A stretch of 64,000 nucleotides of DNA. Source: Comamonas piscis. GTDB lineage: Bacteria > Pseudomonadota > Gammaproteobacteria > Burkholderiales > Burkholderiaceae_C. Location: assembly GCF_014109725.1 (NCBI RefSeq), contig NZ_CP058554.1, positions 558,001-622,000 on the forward strand, given 5' to 3'. Below are positions 24,873-33,233 of this stretch, piece after piece; position 1 is the stretch's first letter; each line of letters starts with the position of its first letter. The notes beneath the pieces were generated by a model. It did not search any database, was not told the origin of the DNA, and saw only the letters and a list, made by a program, of their open reading frames with translations. The position numbers and the translations under genes were made by a program.

Positions 24873-26039
24873 ATGAGCCACTCTATTTCCCCCATGTCTG
24901 ACCCTATTGCTGCATCTTCTGTAGCACCCCAGCCTGACAGCACCGCGCAATCTTTACAGGGCGTTACCCCTGTAGTGTGGGCCGACGCGGACCGCGCCGC
25001 CCAGTTTGCCCAGTGGCTGGCCGCCACATCGGCCAGCCATGGACTGCTGCCCGAGACCTTGCGCCTGGCCTCGGCCGATGCCAGTTTTCGCCGTTACTTG
25101 CGGGTGGATGACCAGCAGGGTGGCACCCGCATCATCATGGATGCGCCGCCAGACAAGGAAAACAGCGAACCCTTTGTGAAGGTGCAGGCGCTGCTGGCCC
25201 AAGCCGGGCTGAATGCGCCGGAGGTACAGGCCTGGGATGCTCCCCATGGTTTCATGCTGCTGTCCGATCTGGGCACGCAGACCGTGATCGAAAAGCTCCA
25301 GCCGCCCGATTCCCAGGCCGCTTACCAGTGGTACATGCAGGCTGTGGATATCTTGGTGGACTGGCAAAAGGCCTCGCGCGAAGGCGTGCTGCCGGTGTAT
25401 GACGAGGCCATCCTGCGCCGCGAGCTGCAGCTCTTCCCCGATTGGTACATCGCCCAGCACCGCCAGGTGGTGCTCAACGACAAGCAGCAAGCCGTGCTCA
25501 AAAACGCGTTTGATGCGATCGTGGCGCAGAACCTGTCGGTGCCGCGCGTGTTTGTGCACCGCGACTTCATGATGCGCAACCTGATGGTGCCCGCCCGCGA
25601 AGGCGCGCCGCTGGGTGTGCTCGATTTCCAGGATGCCCTCTACGGCCCTATCACCTATGACATTGCCAGCTTGATGCGCGATGCCTTCATCACCTGGGAA
25701 GAGGATTTTGTCGTAGACATCACCATTCGTTACTGGGACAAGGCGCGCAAGGCCGGCCTGCTGGGCGCCGACAGCCCCTCGGGCTTTGGCGCCGACTTTG
25801 GCGATTTCTACCGCGCGGTGGAATGGATGGGCATCCAGCGCCATCTGAAGGTGGCCGGCATTTTTGCCCGCCTGACCCTGCGCGACGGCAAGCCCCGCTA
25901 CCTGGCTGATGCGCCGCGCTTTCTGCACTACATCCGCTCTACGGCATCGCGCTACCGCGAGCTGGTGCCGCTGATGCGCCTGATCCACGAGGTGGAGGGC
26001 ATTGAAGAGCAAGGCGGCTGGATGGTGGGCCGGGGATAG
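24873..26039 (+). CDS. amgK: Aminoglycoside-phosphotransferase-fold sugar kinase, AmgK-like (MurNAc/GlcNAc anomeric kinase)
   Basis: 388 residues. APH fold: DASFRRYLRV (nucleotide loop), IIMDAPPDKE (Lys/Asp region), HRDFMMRNLMV (catalytic loop with Asp and Asn) and LGVLDFQDALYGPITYDIASLM (metal DFQ). In Pseudomonas, AmgK phosphorylates MurNAc at C1 for cell-wall recycling and lies next to lptD, as here. There the next gene is murU, but here rsmE follows instead. Start at 24873 or 24894 is uncertain since no strong ribosome site is seen. Confidence 0.85.
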   Translation: MSHSISPMSDPIAASSVAPQPDSTAQSLQGVTPVVWADADRAAQFAQWLAATSASHGLLPETLRLASADASFRRYLRVDDQQGGTRIIMDAPPDKENSEPFVKVQALLAQAGLNAPEVQAWDAPHGFMLLSDLGTQTVIEKLQPPDSQAAYQWYMQAVDILVDWQKASREGVLPVYDEAILRRELQLFPDWYIAQHRQVVLNDKQQAVLKNAFDAIVAQNLSVPRVFVHRDFMMRNLMVPAREGAPLGVLDFQDALYGPITYDIASLMRDAFITWEEDFVVDITIRYWDKARKAGLLGADSPSGFGADFGDFYRAVEWMGIQRHLKVAGIFARLTLRDGKPRYLADAPRFLHYIRSTASRYRELVPLMRLIHEVEGIEEQGGWMVGRG

Positions 26040-26094
26040 CCCGCGCTCTGCAACACACCCAGCCTGTCACTGCCATCCATCTGCACCAAGCACC

Positions 26095-26829
26095 ATGCCC
26101 CGTTTTTATTGCCCCGTTGAGCTGCGCGTAGGCGCCACCCTGGATTTGCCGGCCGAGGCCGCGCGCCATGTGCAGGTGTTCCGCATGCAGCCCGGCGAGC
26201 ACATCACCCTGTTCAACGGCGAGGCCGGTACACCTGCTGGCGAGTACGACGCCAGCATCGTGCAGATGGGCCGCAGCCATGTGACTGTGCAGATTGAGGG
26301 CCACACGGCCATCGAACGCGAAGCCGCGCGTGCCGTACACCTGCTGGCCGGCATTACCGCCGGTGACCGCATGGAATGGCTGGTAGAGAAAGCGACCGAG
26401 CTGGGCGTGGCCAGCATCACACCGCTGGAGGCCGAGCGCTCGGTCACCCGCCTCAAAGGCGACCGCGCCACCAAGCGGCAGGAGCGTTGGCAAGCGATTG
26501 CCGCCAGCGCCTGCGAGCAATGCGGCCGCAACCAGGTGCCACGCATCCATGCCCCCATGGACCTGGCGCAATGGATCAAGGCCGGCAGCCTGGCCGATGC
26601 GCAGCGCCTGGTGCTGTCGCTGGCCGACGGCACGCAGCCGCTGGCCCAGGCGGTGCAGCAAGCGGGCAACCAGCCCCTTGTCTTTCTGTCTGGCCCGGAA
26701 GGCGGCCTATCGCCCGCCGAAGAGGCCCTGGCACGCAACAACGGCTTTGCACCCGTCACCCTGGGCCCCCGCGTGCTGCGGGCCGAGACCGCGCCGCTGG
26801 CGGCTTTGGGATATTTGGCGGCGCTCTGA
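26095..26829 (+). CDS. rsmE: 16S rRNA (uracil-1498-N3)-methyltransferase
   Basis: 244 residues. N-terminal PUA-like part (RFYCPVELRVGATLDLPAEAARHVQVFRM) and C-terminal SPOUT knot with LAGITAGDRMEWLVEKATELGVASITPL, SVTRLKGDRATKRQERWQAIAASACEQCGRNQVP and FLSGPEGGLSPAEE...LGPRVLRAETAPLAAL. These last two motifs form the trefoil-knot SAM site. It methylates U1498 in the 30S decoding region. I chose the ATG at 26095; upstream codons lack a family match. Confidence 0.95.
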   Translation: MPRFYCPVELRVGATLDLPAEAARHVQVFRMQPGEHITLFNGEAGTPAGEYDASIVQMGRSHVTVQIEGHTAIEREAARAVHLLAGITAGDRMEWLVEKATELGVASITPLEAERSVTRLKGDRATKRQERWQAIAASACEQCGRNQVPRIHAPMDLAQWIKAGSLADAQRLVLSLADGTQPLAQAVQQAGNQPLVFLSGPEGGLSPAEEALARNNGFAPVTLGPRVLRAETAPLAALGYLAAL

Positions 26830-27177
26830 GCGCTGGCTCAGTACGGGCTATCACGTTCTGCTGTGCATCACCTTCGTAGCGGATGACGGAGGTGGCACTT
26901 GCCTGCACGCTCCAATATCCATGGCAAAAGCTCAGCCCCGTCTCGGTGCAGTGCTGAGTTTCTCTGCCCAGTCCCAGGGTGTTGCGGCGCTATTTGGCAA
27001 TTGGTGCAGAGCAAATCCGCATTAGTGTTTGAAACTGTGAAATCCCGCGTAGTCTTCACCGTTTAAGAGAACTCATTCCGATGACCTCGCTTCACTGCGT
27101 GAAGTTGCTCTCGGACTTTCGCGTTGCAGAAATTTTGCTTTTAATGCTATCTGAATACCAAGGCCGCCATTGGGTAA
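26830..27177. other. 348-bp region without a recognisable gene
   Basis: The first bases hold a small hairpin (CTGAGC-GCTG-GCTCAG, 26826-26841) overlapping the rsmE stop, but no T-run. GC content falls visibly from about 27000 onward, marking the left edge of the AT-rich Rhs-associated island. No tRNA, repeat or insertion-sequence end was seen. Confidence 0.4.
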
Positions 27178-27444
27178 TTAGTCATGCCTATTCATTTTTC
27201 GCCTGAAGAAAAGATAAACCTTTATCGCAATAAAATGATATAAAGCTTGAGTGCTCATATATATAGCAAGATGTCTAAGGGATGGATTTGACGCACCCCC
27301 GTTGTTTTCAATATAAAAGTATGCAGGGCTAAGAACTATAAGTATATATATTCCAGAATGAATAAATGCAAAGCCCACTTTTAACATGGCGATCGAAATT
27401 GCAAATGACACTGTGAAGTAAACAAATAATTTTTTGCTTAACAT
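27178..27444 (-). CDS. Small AT-rich membrane protein of unknown function
   Basis: 88 residues with three hydrophobic stretches (LFVYFTVSFAISIAMLKVGF, GIYILIVLSPAYFYI and AIYMSTQALYHFIAIKVYLFF), then a basic tail. It is AT-rich, unlike the genome, and follows the Rhs/immunity pair on the same strand. It could be a second immunity protein or a leftover from an earlier Rhs tip; nothing in the sequence decides. The start is an ATG without a clear ribosome site. Confidence 0.45.
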   Translation of the reverse strand: MLSKKLFVYFTVSFAISIAMLKVGFAFIHSGIYILIVLSPAYFYIENNGGASNPSLRHLAIYMSTQALYHFIAIKVYLFFRRKMNRHD

Positions 27445-27824
27445 GATCGATATCAGTGAATATGAGGCTGGGGCGATTTTAACTCTGCAAAATATAAAGC
27501 CTGCTGATTTTAGTTCTTATTTAATGATGGAGCTTCTATTCAAAAGATTTTTTAATAATCTGTTGAATAAAGTTATTTGTCGTATTGCATGACCAATTTT
27601 GATGCTGATTGGGGTATTTGTCTTCTATGTCATGTATGAGGAAATCAGCAATTGCAATGTTCTGCAGCCAATCAAGGAGAGGGTTAATGTTGACTCGTGG
27701 TTAATGAGGAGTTTTCATTAGCTGATGATTTTTTATCTGCTGAGCTTAATATATAAACTGCTTTCGCTAATGCGTGCAGGTTGATGTTCTCGGCACTTGT
27801 CTTCGTTTGCGTGTCGGTGATCTA
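27445..27824. other. AT-rich 380-bp stretch, probable remnant of earlier Rhs tips
   Basis: Between the two small genes the DNA is AT-rich and holds no open frame above about 50 codons. The longest seen is 49 codons on the plus strand from 27443, without a convincing ribosome site. In Rhs loci such debris often derives from displaced toxin/immunity cassettes; that is inference from location and composition. Confidence 0.35.
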
Positions 27825-28151
27825 TCAATGTAGAGATGCGGTGGGCGTGGCTTCTCGATTTTTGCGACAACCCTCTTCATGCTTCAACCAGTTTTTTCTT
27901 TTTTCGGTTCTTATTAATATTAGTTTATTGTTATGAATTACTGCATGAGTCACTTTTACATCGCTTATAGAAGGCTCAAAATAGCGCATTATCTTAAATG
28001 ATGTTGCATATTTTTTTATTTCCTTTTCTATGTCTGATTTTTCGGCATATGGAGGAAAAATGCAAATATAATCGGTTTCATTTAAATCGATCGTGGAATC
28101 CTGAATCAACAAAAGCAATGAAAGAAAAATAACTAGAGAGCTTTTTGTCAT
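27825..28151 (-). CDS. Candidate immunity protein to the Rhs toxin tip
   Basis: 108 residues. A hydrophobic N-terminus (SSLVIFLSLLLLIQDS) looks like a signal or membrane anchor. The rest is Lys/Glu/Ile-rich (YAEKSDIEKEIKKYATSFKIM, THAVIHNNKLILIRTEKRKNW). It starts 5 bp after the Rhs stop on the same strand, the standard position for a cognate immunity gene. No family recognised. A periplasmic or membrane location would match a toxin acting outside the cytoplasm. The call rests on position, size and matching AT-rich composition. Confidence 0.55.
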   Translation of the reverse strand: MTKSSLVIFLSLLLLIQDSTIDLNETDYICIFPPYAEKSDIEKEIKKYATSFKIMRYFEPSISDVKVTHAVIHNNKLILIRTEKRKNWLKHEEGCRKNREATPTASLH

Positions 28152-28156
28152 AATAA

Positions 28157-31100
28157 TCACGGTATTTTTATCGCCGTATCAAGCAATCCTGTTGATTTAT
28201 CGATAAACCATAGCTCTCCATTGCCTAATTTTTCGTCGCATTTCATTTCACAGTCGTTTTTATCTTTTGATAAAACGGAGCACTCTCGACCTTTACTGTT
28301 ATTGTGATAATCCATAATTTCTTCTTTTTTCGGCTGTAATTCTTTTGTACCATATACCTCGTGTGTGTCACCCACCTTTTTAGCTTGATCCACACCCATC
28401 CTTATACTCATCAAGCAAGACCAATAGCAATGTCTGAAAGCGTCTCCGGTACCATTATGGCGTTCACTTGGAGGAAATTTTTCTCTAGTCCTTTTAAATG
28501 CTTCTGAATTATCAGCTCTTGTATTCCATGCATCTAGCGGACCGATATTCCAAATGTGAGCGAGCTCTTCTATCAGCCCTAAAGAATCATATTTCGTTAA
28601 TGGATTACGAACATACCCACTCGCATGAAGTCCTCCAAGTAAACCGATTGGGTCTTGGTTAATATAATCACCTTCTCCCGAATCATAATACCGATGCCGG
28701 TTGTAATAAAGCCCCGTCGCCCCATCCGCATGCTGCCCCGGCAACCGAATCGGCTGGTACAAATCACCCGGGTTATGCTCCGCCCGCACATTCCCCCAAG
28801 CATCTAATTGCACTGCCCAATCCAGCCGGCTGTCTTCCCGGATCAAGGCGTTGGGCGTGCCCAGGTGGTCACACAGGTAATGGCGGATCTCTACTTTTTG
28901 TGCAGCCTCTTTGCGCTGGGCGCTCACCGTTTGCTCGTAGTCCTGCAGCTGCTCGCGCATAAAGGCCTGCACATCCTTGGACATGGAGAGATAAGCGATG
29001 TTCTGGGGCAAGGAGGCGTTCAGCGCCTTGATATCAGCAAGGGCGCTACGCAAGGCGTCTTGCACCACGCCTGGTGAGGTGTTGGCCAGCAGTTGTTCGC
29101 CCAGATCGGGTGCGGCTTTGCTGGCTCTGTGCAGCTGGATGAGCGGAGTAAAGGACCCAGGCTCGTAGATGGTGTGGACGACTTCGGGTTGGGCTGCACC
29201 GGCTTCATCTTTGACGTTCGCGCTGTTGAACCGCTCGGTGTGGATCAAGCGATCTCCGTCCCAGCCGAAGTAATCGGTGCCTTTCTCTTCGCTTGAGCTG
29301 CCATTGCTCGGCGCGTTGTACTTGGCAAGACGCCGCCCAAACGCGTCGTATCGGTAGCTTTGAGTGTTTCGCTGGCCAGCTTCTTCAACGACTACCTGCA
29401 CCAGCTGGTTGCCACTGTCATACATCAGCTCCAGCTTGCGGCCCGTTGCTTCATCCAAGCTTTGGGTGCGGTTGCCTCGGCTGTCGTACTGGTAGTGGAT
29501 TTTTGCCCCCTGGCTGCTCGCGTCTTCCTGATTCTCGTAATACGCCACGCGATTGCCGGCCCAGCGTTTGCTGGTGTGCAGGGGCTGGTTGTGGGCGGGG
29601 TCTGGGTCCGCTTGCAACGGGTTGAAGTCGCTGCGCAGCAGTTGCTCTTTGGTGATGGGGTTGGCTTGAACTGCAGCACGTTGCTGGGCGCGCAGGCGGT
29701 CGGTTTCGTTGAGGTGGCCGGTGATGGCGTCTGGGGTGGCGGGCTTAGTCTCGGGGCCTGCGATGGGCAGGCGGTTGCCTGCGGGGTCGAATTGCCAGCG
29801 TTGCGATCCGGCATGCGGCGTGTGGGCGCCGGTCAGGCGTCCTGCCCCGTCGTACGCAAAGCGGCTGATGCCGGCATGACTGCGCATGCTGACCATTTGG
29901 CCCAGGCTGTCGTAGTAATACTGCCGGGCGCTCATGGCGCCTAGCAGGGTTTGCGCGACGCGGGTGGTAGTAGCACCGCCCTGAGATGCCCCTGGGATGG
30001 AGAGCATGTCATCCAGAGCACTGCCTTGCTCCAGGCCCATCCACTGCATCGTTTCCATGCGCCCTGCAGCATCCCAGCCGAGCTTGCGGTAGAGGGGCTT
30101 GGCGGTGGTCTCGCCGGGTGTTTGGTTCTTGATGTCGGTGAGGACTTGACGGTGTATCTCTCGGTGCAGCGCGTCGCGCTCAAAGTTGACAAGGCTCTCG
30201 CCTTGCCAGGTGATGTCGTGGACATGGCCTGCGCCGTAGAGCAAATAGCCCACCTCGCCCAGGCCTTGGAGCTGGCTGCCTTGGCGGTTGCCCAGGGTGT
30301 CTAGCTGGTGGCTAATGCGGTGCTCGAACTCGATCTCGGGAGAAGCGAAGGGATTGGTCGTTGGGTCTGCGGTCGGCGCTTTGTACAAGCGCTGGACTTC
30401 GCCAATGACTCTCCCTGCCGCATCGCGCTCGATGACGGCCTGGCTTTGCAAGATGCCTTCTGTGGCTGGATGGCGTCTTGGCCCCACGTCATCGGCTTCA
30501 ATTTGGTGCCAAACACTTGCTTGCAGCAACTCACCGACCTTGCCCCATTCATACCGCTGGGTGGTCGCGGGAAGCAGGTCTGTCGCTGGCAGATGTCGGG
30601 CAGCGAGTTGGCCGCTGATCGTCCATTCGTAATGGCTGGTGTGTGCAGCCAGGCTTTGCTCAGCAGCCCAGCCGTCTGCGGATTGGACAAGCTGGCCCGC
30701 TGCGTCGTATTCGTAGCTTTGCACCCGGGCGTCAAAGCCTGTCTCTTGGCTAAGCCGGTCCATCACATCCCAAGCAAATAGGGTGTGCTCGCCGTTCTCG
30801 TTGGTCAGCTGGGTCAGGCGGCCAGCCGTGTCGTAGGCAAAGCCTAAATGCTGACCGGCATGGCTGCGGCTGGTAAGCCTGCCCCACAGGTCATAAGCCA
30901 TCCGCACGCTGGCGGCGGTGGTGCTAACGGGGGTTTTACCGTCTCTGTCATTGCTACGACCCGCTTTGACTTCCACCACCTGGCCCTGGGCGTCGTACTG
31001 GTAGTGCTCCGTGCTCCCATCGGGGTAGTAAACCCAGCGCAGTTGGTCCTGCTCGTTGTATTCGTAGGCCACCCGCTCGCCCAGTGCGTTGCGCACCGTC

Positions 31101-32950
31101 GTGGTCTGGCCCCAGCGGTTGTATTCGTAGTGGGTGCTCTGACCCGAGCAGTCGGTGTAGCTGGCGGTCTGCCCGGTGGGGGTGTAGCTGATATGTTTGT
31201 CGCGGCCATTGGCATCGGTGATGCGGATGGGCTTGTCGGCATTGGCGCGGATCGCTAGATCTGAGGGGCTGCCGGTGATGTTGGGGTAGTGGTATTGCTC
31301 GCTGCTGCCGCCGGGTAAGGTTACCGCCGTCAACCGGTGGTGGTAGTCGTGGTCGTAGTGGGTGGTACGGCCAGCTGCGTCGGTGCTGCTTTGCAGCAGG
31401 TTCGTCGTGTCATCAAAGCGTTGGCTGCTGCGCGATCCGTCTGGGCCTTGCGTAGCAAGTAACTGGCCCATGGGGCTGACTGCCATATATACGCTGCGGC
31501 CGAGCGGGTCGGTCACTTGGGTGAGGTGGCCGTACTGGTTGTACTTGCGTTTGATGGTGCTGCCATCAGCGCGGGTGTGTTCCACCAACCTTGCAAGGCC
31601 GGCTTCGCCTTGAAAGATGTATTTATCTACCCGGCCCAGGCTGTCCCTCACCACGCAAGCCCGGCGCGGCTGGCCATCTACCTCCGGCAAGGCTTCGTAT
31701 GCAAAAAGGTAATCCAGCCCGTCTTGGTTGCGCTGCTCAATCGCTTGGCCTCCCGGCTCATAACGGTCATACGCATAGTGATGCTCAGGCCCACTTCGTT
31801 CCTGGTGGGCAATCATCAAATGGTTGCGCCAGGCAAAGCGGCGCACCACTTGGCCGTGGCGGTTGGTGACGGAGGTCAGGTCGCCCTGGTCGCTGTAGCC
31901 GTACTTCACCAAGGTGAGGGATTCCGTTTGCAGCATGGGGGCAGACGGGTCGCGGCGCAAATCTACCCGCGTCAGGCGCACACCGGTGTCGGCTTGCCAG
32001 AAGAAGTTGCCATCTGCATGGGTGTAGTGCTGGGCATCCTGCGCGGCAATCACCTGCGTGTAATGCAGCGCGTAGCCACGGCTCACGCCATCGTCAATGG
32101 ACGTGATGCGCTCCTGACCCAACACTTTGGACCAAAAGTAGCGCTGGGAGCGGCCCAAGCGGTCTACCTTGCCCAGCAAGATCCAGTTTGAATCGATGTC
32201 CGGTTCCTGCACCGTCACAGGCTTGCCTTCAGCCTTCTGCGCTTTCATCGCCTTGCGGGCTGCTTCAATCTCTTGCCAGTTGGCGGGACCAAACACCCAC
32301 ACCGTATCCCCGCTCCCATTAGCCGCCAGAATCATCAAATCCCCGCAAGCCATATCGCGACGGATCCAAGAAAAGCGCCCCTGCCACCATAAAGGCGCCT
32401 GCTCGCTGTACGGCGGCGGGGCTTCAAAGCTATCTGCGGCGCCGCGCTCGTTGAACTTGGCGGGCCCCGTCATAGCGGCAAGATCGTTAGCCAGGTTGCC
32501 CGGATGCCTGCCCGAGCGCAGCAGCCAGATATCTTCGCTGGGGCTGTAGATCGACTCCCCTGCTGCTAAGGCATCAAAGGTGATCGTTCGCCCTTGGCTG
32601 TCATGCAGCAATGTGGCGCTGGCTTCCACCTTGATGCGCAAGTCCGTTGGCAGGCCCCAGCCATAGCCCAACACCCCGCAATGCCCGCCGTGCTGCGCGT
32701 TGACGTAGCTGCTGTATTGGCGCTGCCAGACGATGGGCATGGCGCCGGGTAGGGCGAAGTCCAAGTCAGAAGACCCAGACAACACTTTGGCGCCAAGCTG
32801 CGGGTTGACGGGGTTGCCGACTGCCTTGCCGCCGGGGCAGACCGAGCATGCGACGCCGCCCTGGGTGCCGATCAGTACCGTCCGTGAGCCGGTGACGATT
32901 CGCGCGTATTTGACCTTGTCATCTATTCGGGCTGCGGGCTTTCCGGACAT
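28157..32950 (-). CDS. Rhs/YD-repeat protein with C-terminal toxin-like domain
   Basis: 1,597 residues; start at 32950 with AGGAG ahead. Order: a short PAAR-like N-terminus (GKPAARIDDKVKYARIVTGSRTVLIG to about 35), a DUF6531-like block (PVNPQLGAKVLSGSSDLDFALPGAMPIVWQRQYSS), many YD repeats of the cage, and the Rhs-core end (YYDSGEGDYINQDPIGLLGG ... NPLTKYDSLGL). The last ~138 residues (1460-1597) form a different domain with DAFRHCYW (1503-1510), THE (Glu1531) and MDYHNN (1546-1551), plus several Cys. From memory this resembles the DUF6973-type toxin domain. The PAAR-like head suggests type VI or related delivery, though no secretion genes are in the window. GC drops sharply at the tip, indicating a swapped module. 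Confidence 0.9.
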   Translation of the reverse strand: MSGKPAARIDDKVKYARIVTGSRTVLIGTQGGVACSVCPGGKAVGNPVNPQLGAKVLSGSSDLDFALPGAMPIVWQRQYSSYVNAQHGGHCGVLGYGWGLPTDLRIKVEASATLLHDSQGRTITFDALAAGESIYSPSEDIWLLRSGRHPGNLANDLAAMTGPAKFNERGAADSFEAPPPYSEQAPLWWQGRFSWIRRDMACGDLMILAANGSGDTVWVFGPANWQEIEAARKAMKAQKAEGKPVTVQEPDIDSNWILLGKVDRLGRSQRYFWSKVLGQERITSIDDGVSRGYALHYTQVIAAQDAQHYTHADGNFFWQADTGVRLTRVDLRRDPSAPMLQTESLTLVKYGYSDQGDLTSVTNRHGQVVRRFAWRNHLMIAHQERSGPEHHYAYDRYEPGGQAIEQRNQDGLDYLFAYEALPEVDGQPRRACVVRDSLGRVDKYIFQGEAGLARLVEHTRADGSTIKRKYNQYGHLTQVTDPLGRSVYMAVSPMGQLLATQGPDGSRSSQRFDDTTNLLQSSTDAAGRTTHYDHDYHHRLTAVTLPGGSSEQYHYPNITGSPSDLAIRANADKPIRITDANGRDKHISYTPTGQTASYTDCSGQSTHYEYNRWGQTTTVRNALGERVAYEYNEQDQLRWVYYPDGSTEHYQYDAQGQVVEVKAGRSNDRDGKTPVSTTAASVRMAYDLWGRLTSRSHAGQHLGFAYDTAGRLTQLTNENGEHTLFAWDVMDRLSQETGFDARVQSYEYDAAGQLVQSADGWAAEQSLAAHTSHYEWTISGQLAARHLPATDLLPATTQRYEWGKVGELLQASVWHQIEADDVGPRRHPATEGILQSQAVIERDAAGRVIGEVQRLYKAPTADPTTNPFASPEIEFEHRISHQLDTLGNRQGSQLQGLGEVGYLLYGAGHVHDITWQGESLVNFERDALHREIHRQVLTDIKNQTPGETTAKPLYRKLGWDAAGRMETMQWMGLEQGSALDDMLSIPGASQGGATTTRVAQTLLGAMSARQYYYDSLGQMVSMRSHAGISRFAYDGAGRLTGAHTPHAGSQRWQFDPAGNRLPIAGPETKPATPDAITGHLNETDRLRAQQRAAVQANPITKEQLLRSDFNPLQADPDPAHNQPLHTSKRWAGNRVAYYENQEDASSQGAKIHYQYDSRGNRTQSLDEATGRKLELMYDSGNQLVQVVVEEAGQRNTQSYRYDAFGRRLAKYNAPSNGSSSEEKGTDYFGWDGDRLIHTERFNSANVKDEAGAAQPEVVHTIYEPGSFTPLIQLHRASKAAPDLGEQLLANTSPGVVQDALRSALADIKALNASLPQNIAYLSMSKDVQAFMREQLQDYEQTVSAQRKEAAQKVEIRHYLCDHLGTPNALIREDSRLDWAVQLDAWGNVRAEHNPGDLYQPIRLPGQHADGATGLYYNRHRYYDSGEGDYINQDPIGLLGGLHASGYVRNPLTKYDSLGLIEELAHIWNIGPLDAWNTRADNSEAFKRTREKFPPSERHNGTGDAFRHCYWSCLMSIRMGVDQAKKVGDTHEVYGTKELQPKKEEIMDYHNNSKGRECSVLSKDKNDCEMKCDEKLGNGELWFIDKSTGLLDTAIKIP

Positions 32951-32979
32951 GCGAACTCCTATCAAAAGTTGAAAAATGA

Positions 32980-33010
32980 TAGTTCATAACTACCAATTTA
33001 ACAATTTCAA
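32980..33010 (-). promoter_or_regulatory. Candidate promoter of the Rhs gene with 13-bp palindrome
   Basis: Read on the minus strand, TTGAAA (33010-33005), 16 bp, TATGAA (32988-32983); an alternative is TTGTTA (33004-32999), 17 bp, TATCAT (32981-32976). TAGTT-CAT-AACTA at 32980-32992 is a palindrome over the -10 region. Both readings are near consensus in an AT-rich spacer 30-60 bp before the Rhs start. Confidence 0.4.
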
Positions 33011-33088
33011 TAGCGTTTCACATGGCATCAACAAGATGCAGGAAGATTCGCCTTGAATGCAAATCCCTCAAGAGAATTTACATTTCAA

Positions 33089-33116
33089 ATTCCCATTTGA
33101 TGGGAATCGAATTCCC
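33089..33116 (+). promoter_or_regulatory. Operator candidate: ATTCCCAT-TTG-ATGGGAAT plus an extra ATTCCC
   Basis: A perfect 19-bp palindrome occupies 33089-33107, and its right arm forms a second, overlapping palindrome GGGAAT-CGA-ATTCCC (33102-33116). A further GGGAAT is at 33223-33228 just before the IclR start codon. Repeated, in-phase half-sites ahead of an IclR gene are typical of autoregulation; direct binding is not shown. Confidence 0.6.
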
Positions 33117-33182
33117 CAGTCAATTCCGACCAAGGGTTTGCGCTAGGTGGAGTTCTAAAGAGCAATTCGACAATTCTGGCAT

Positions 33183-33198
33183 TGATCTTGCAAGATCA
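33183..33198 (+). promoter_or_regulatory. Perfect 16-bp palindrome TGATCTTGCAAGATCA upstream of the IclR gene
   Basis: It lies 36 bp before the IclR start and 67 bp after the GGGAAT/ATTCCC operator candidate. Unrelated in sequence to that element, it may bind a second factor or lie in the core promoter. No T-run, so not a terminator. Confidence 0.5.
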
Positions 33199-33233
33199 GC
33201 TTTGTCATTAGTCCCGAGGAATGGGAATTGCGA

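Noticed and set aside
27443..27592. 49-codon plus-strand open frame in the AT-rich island
   Set aside because: Too short, no convincing ribosome site, no match; AT-rich DNA readily gives such frames.
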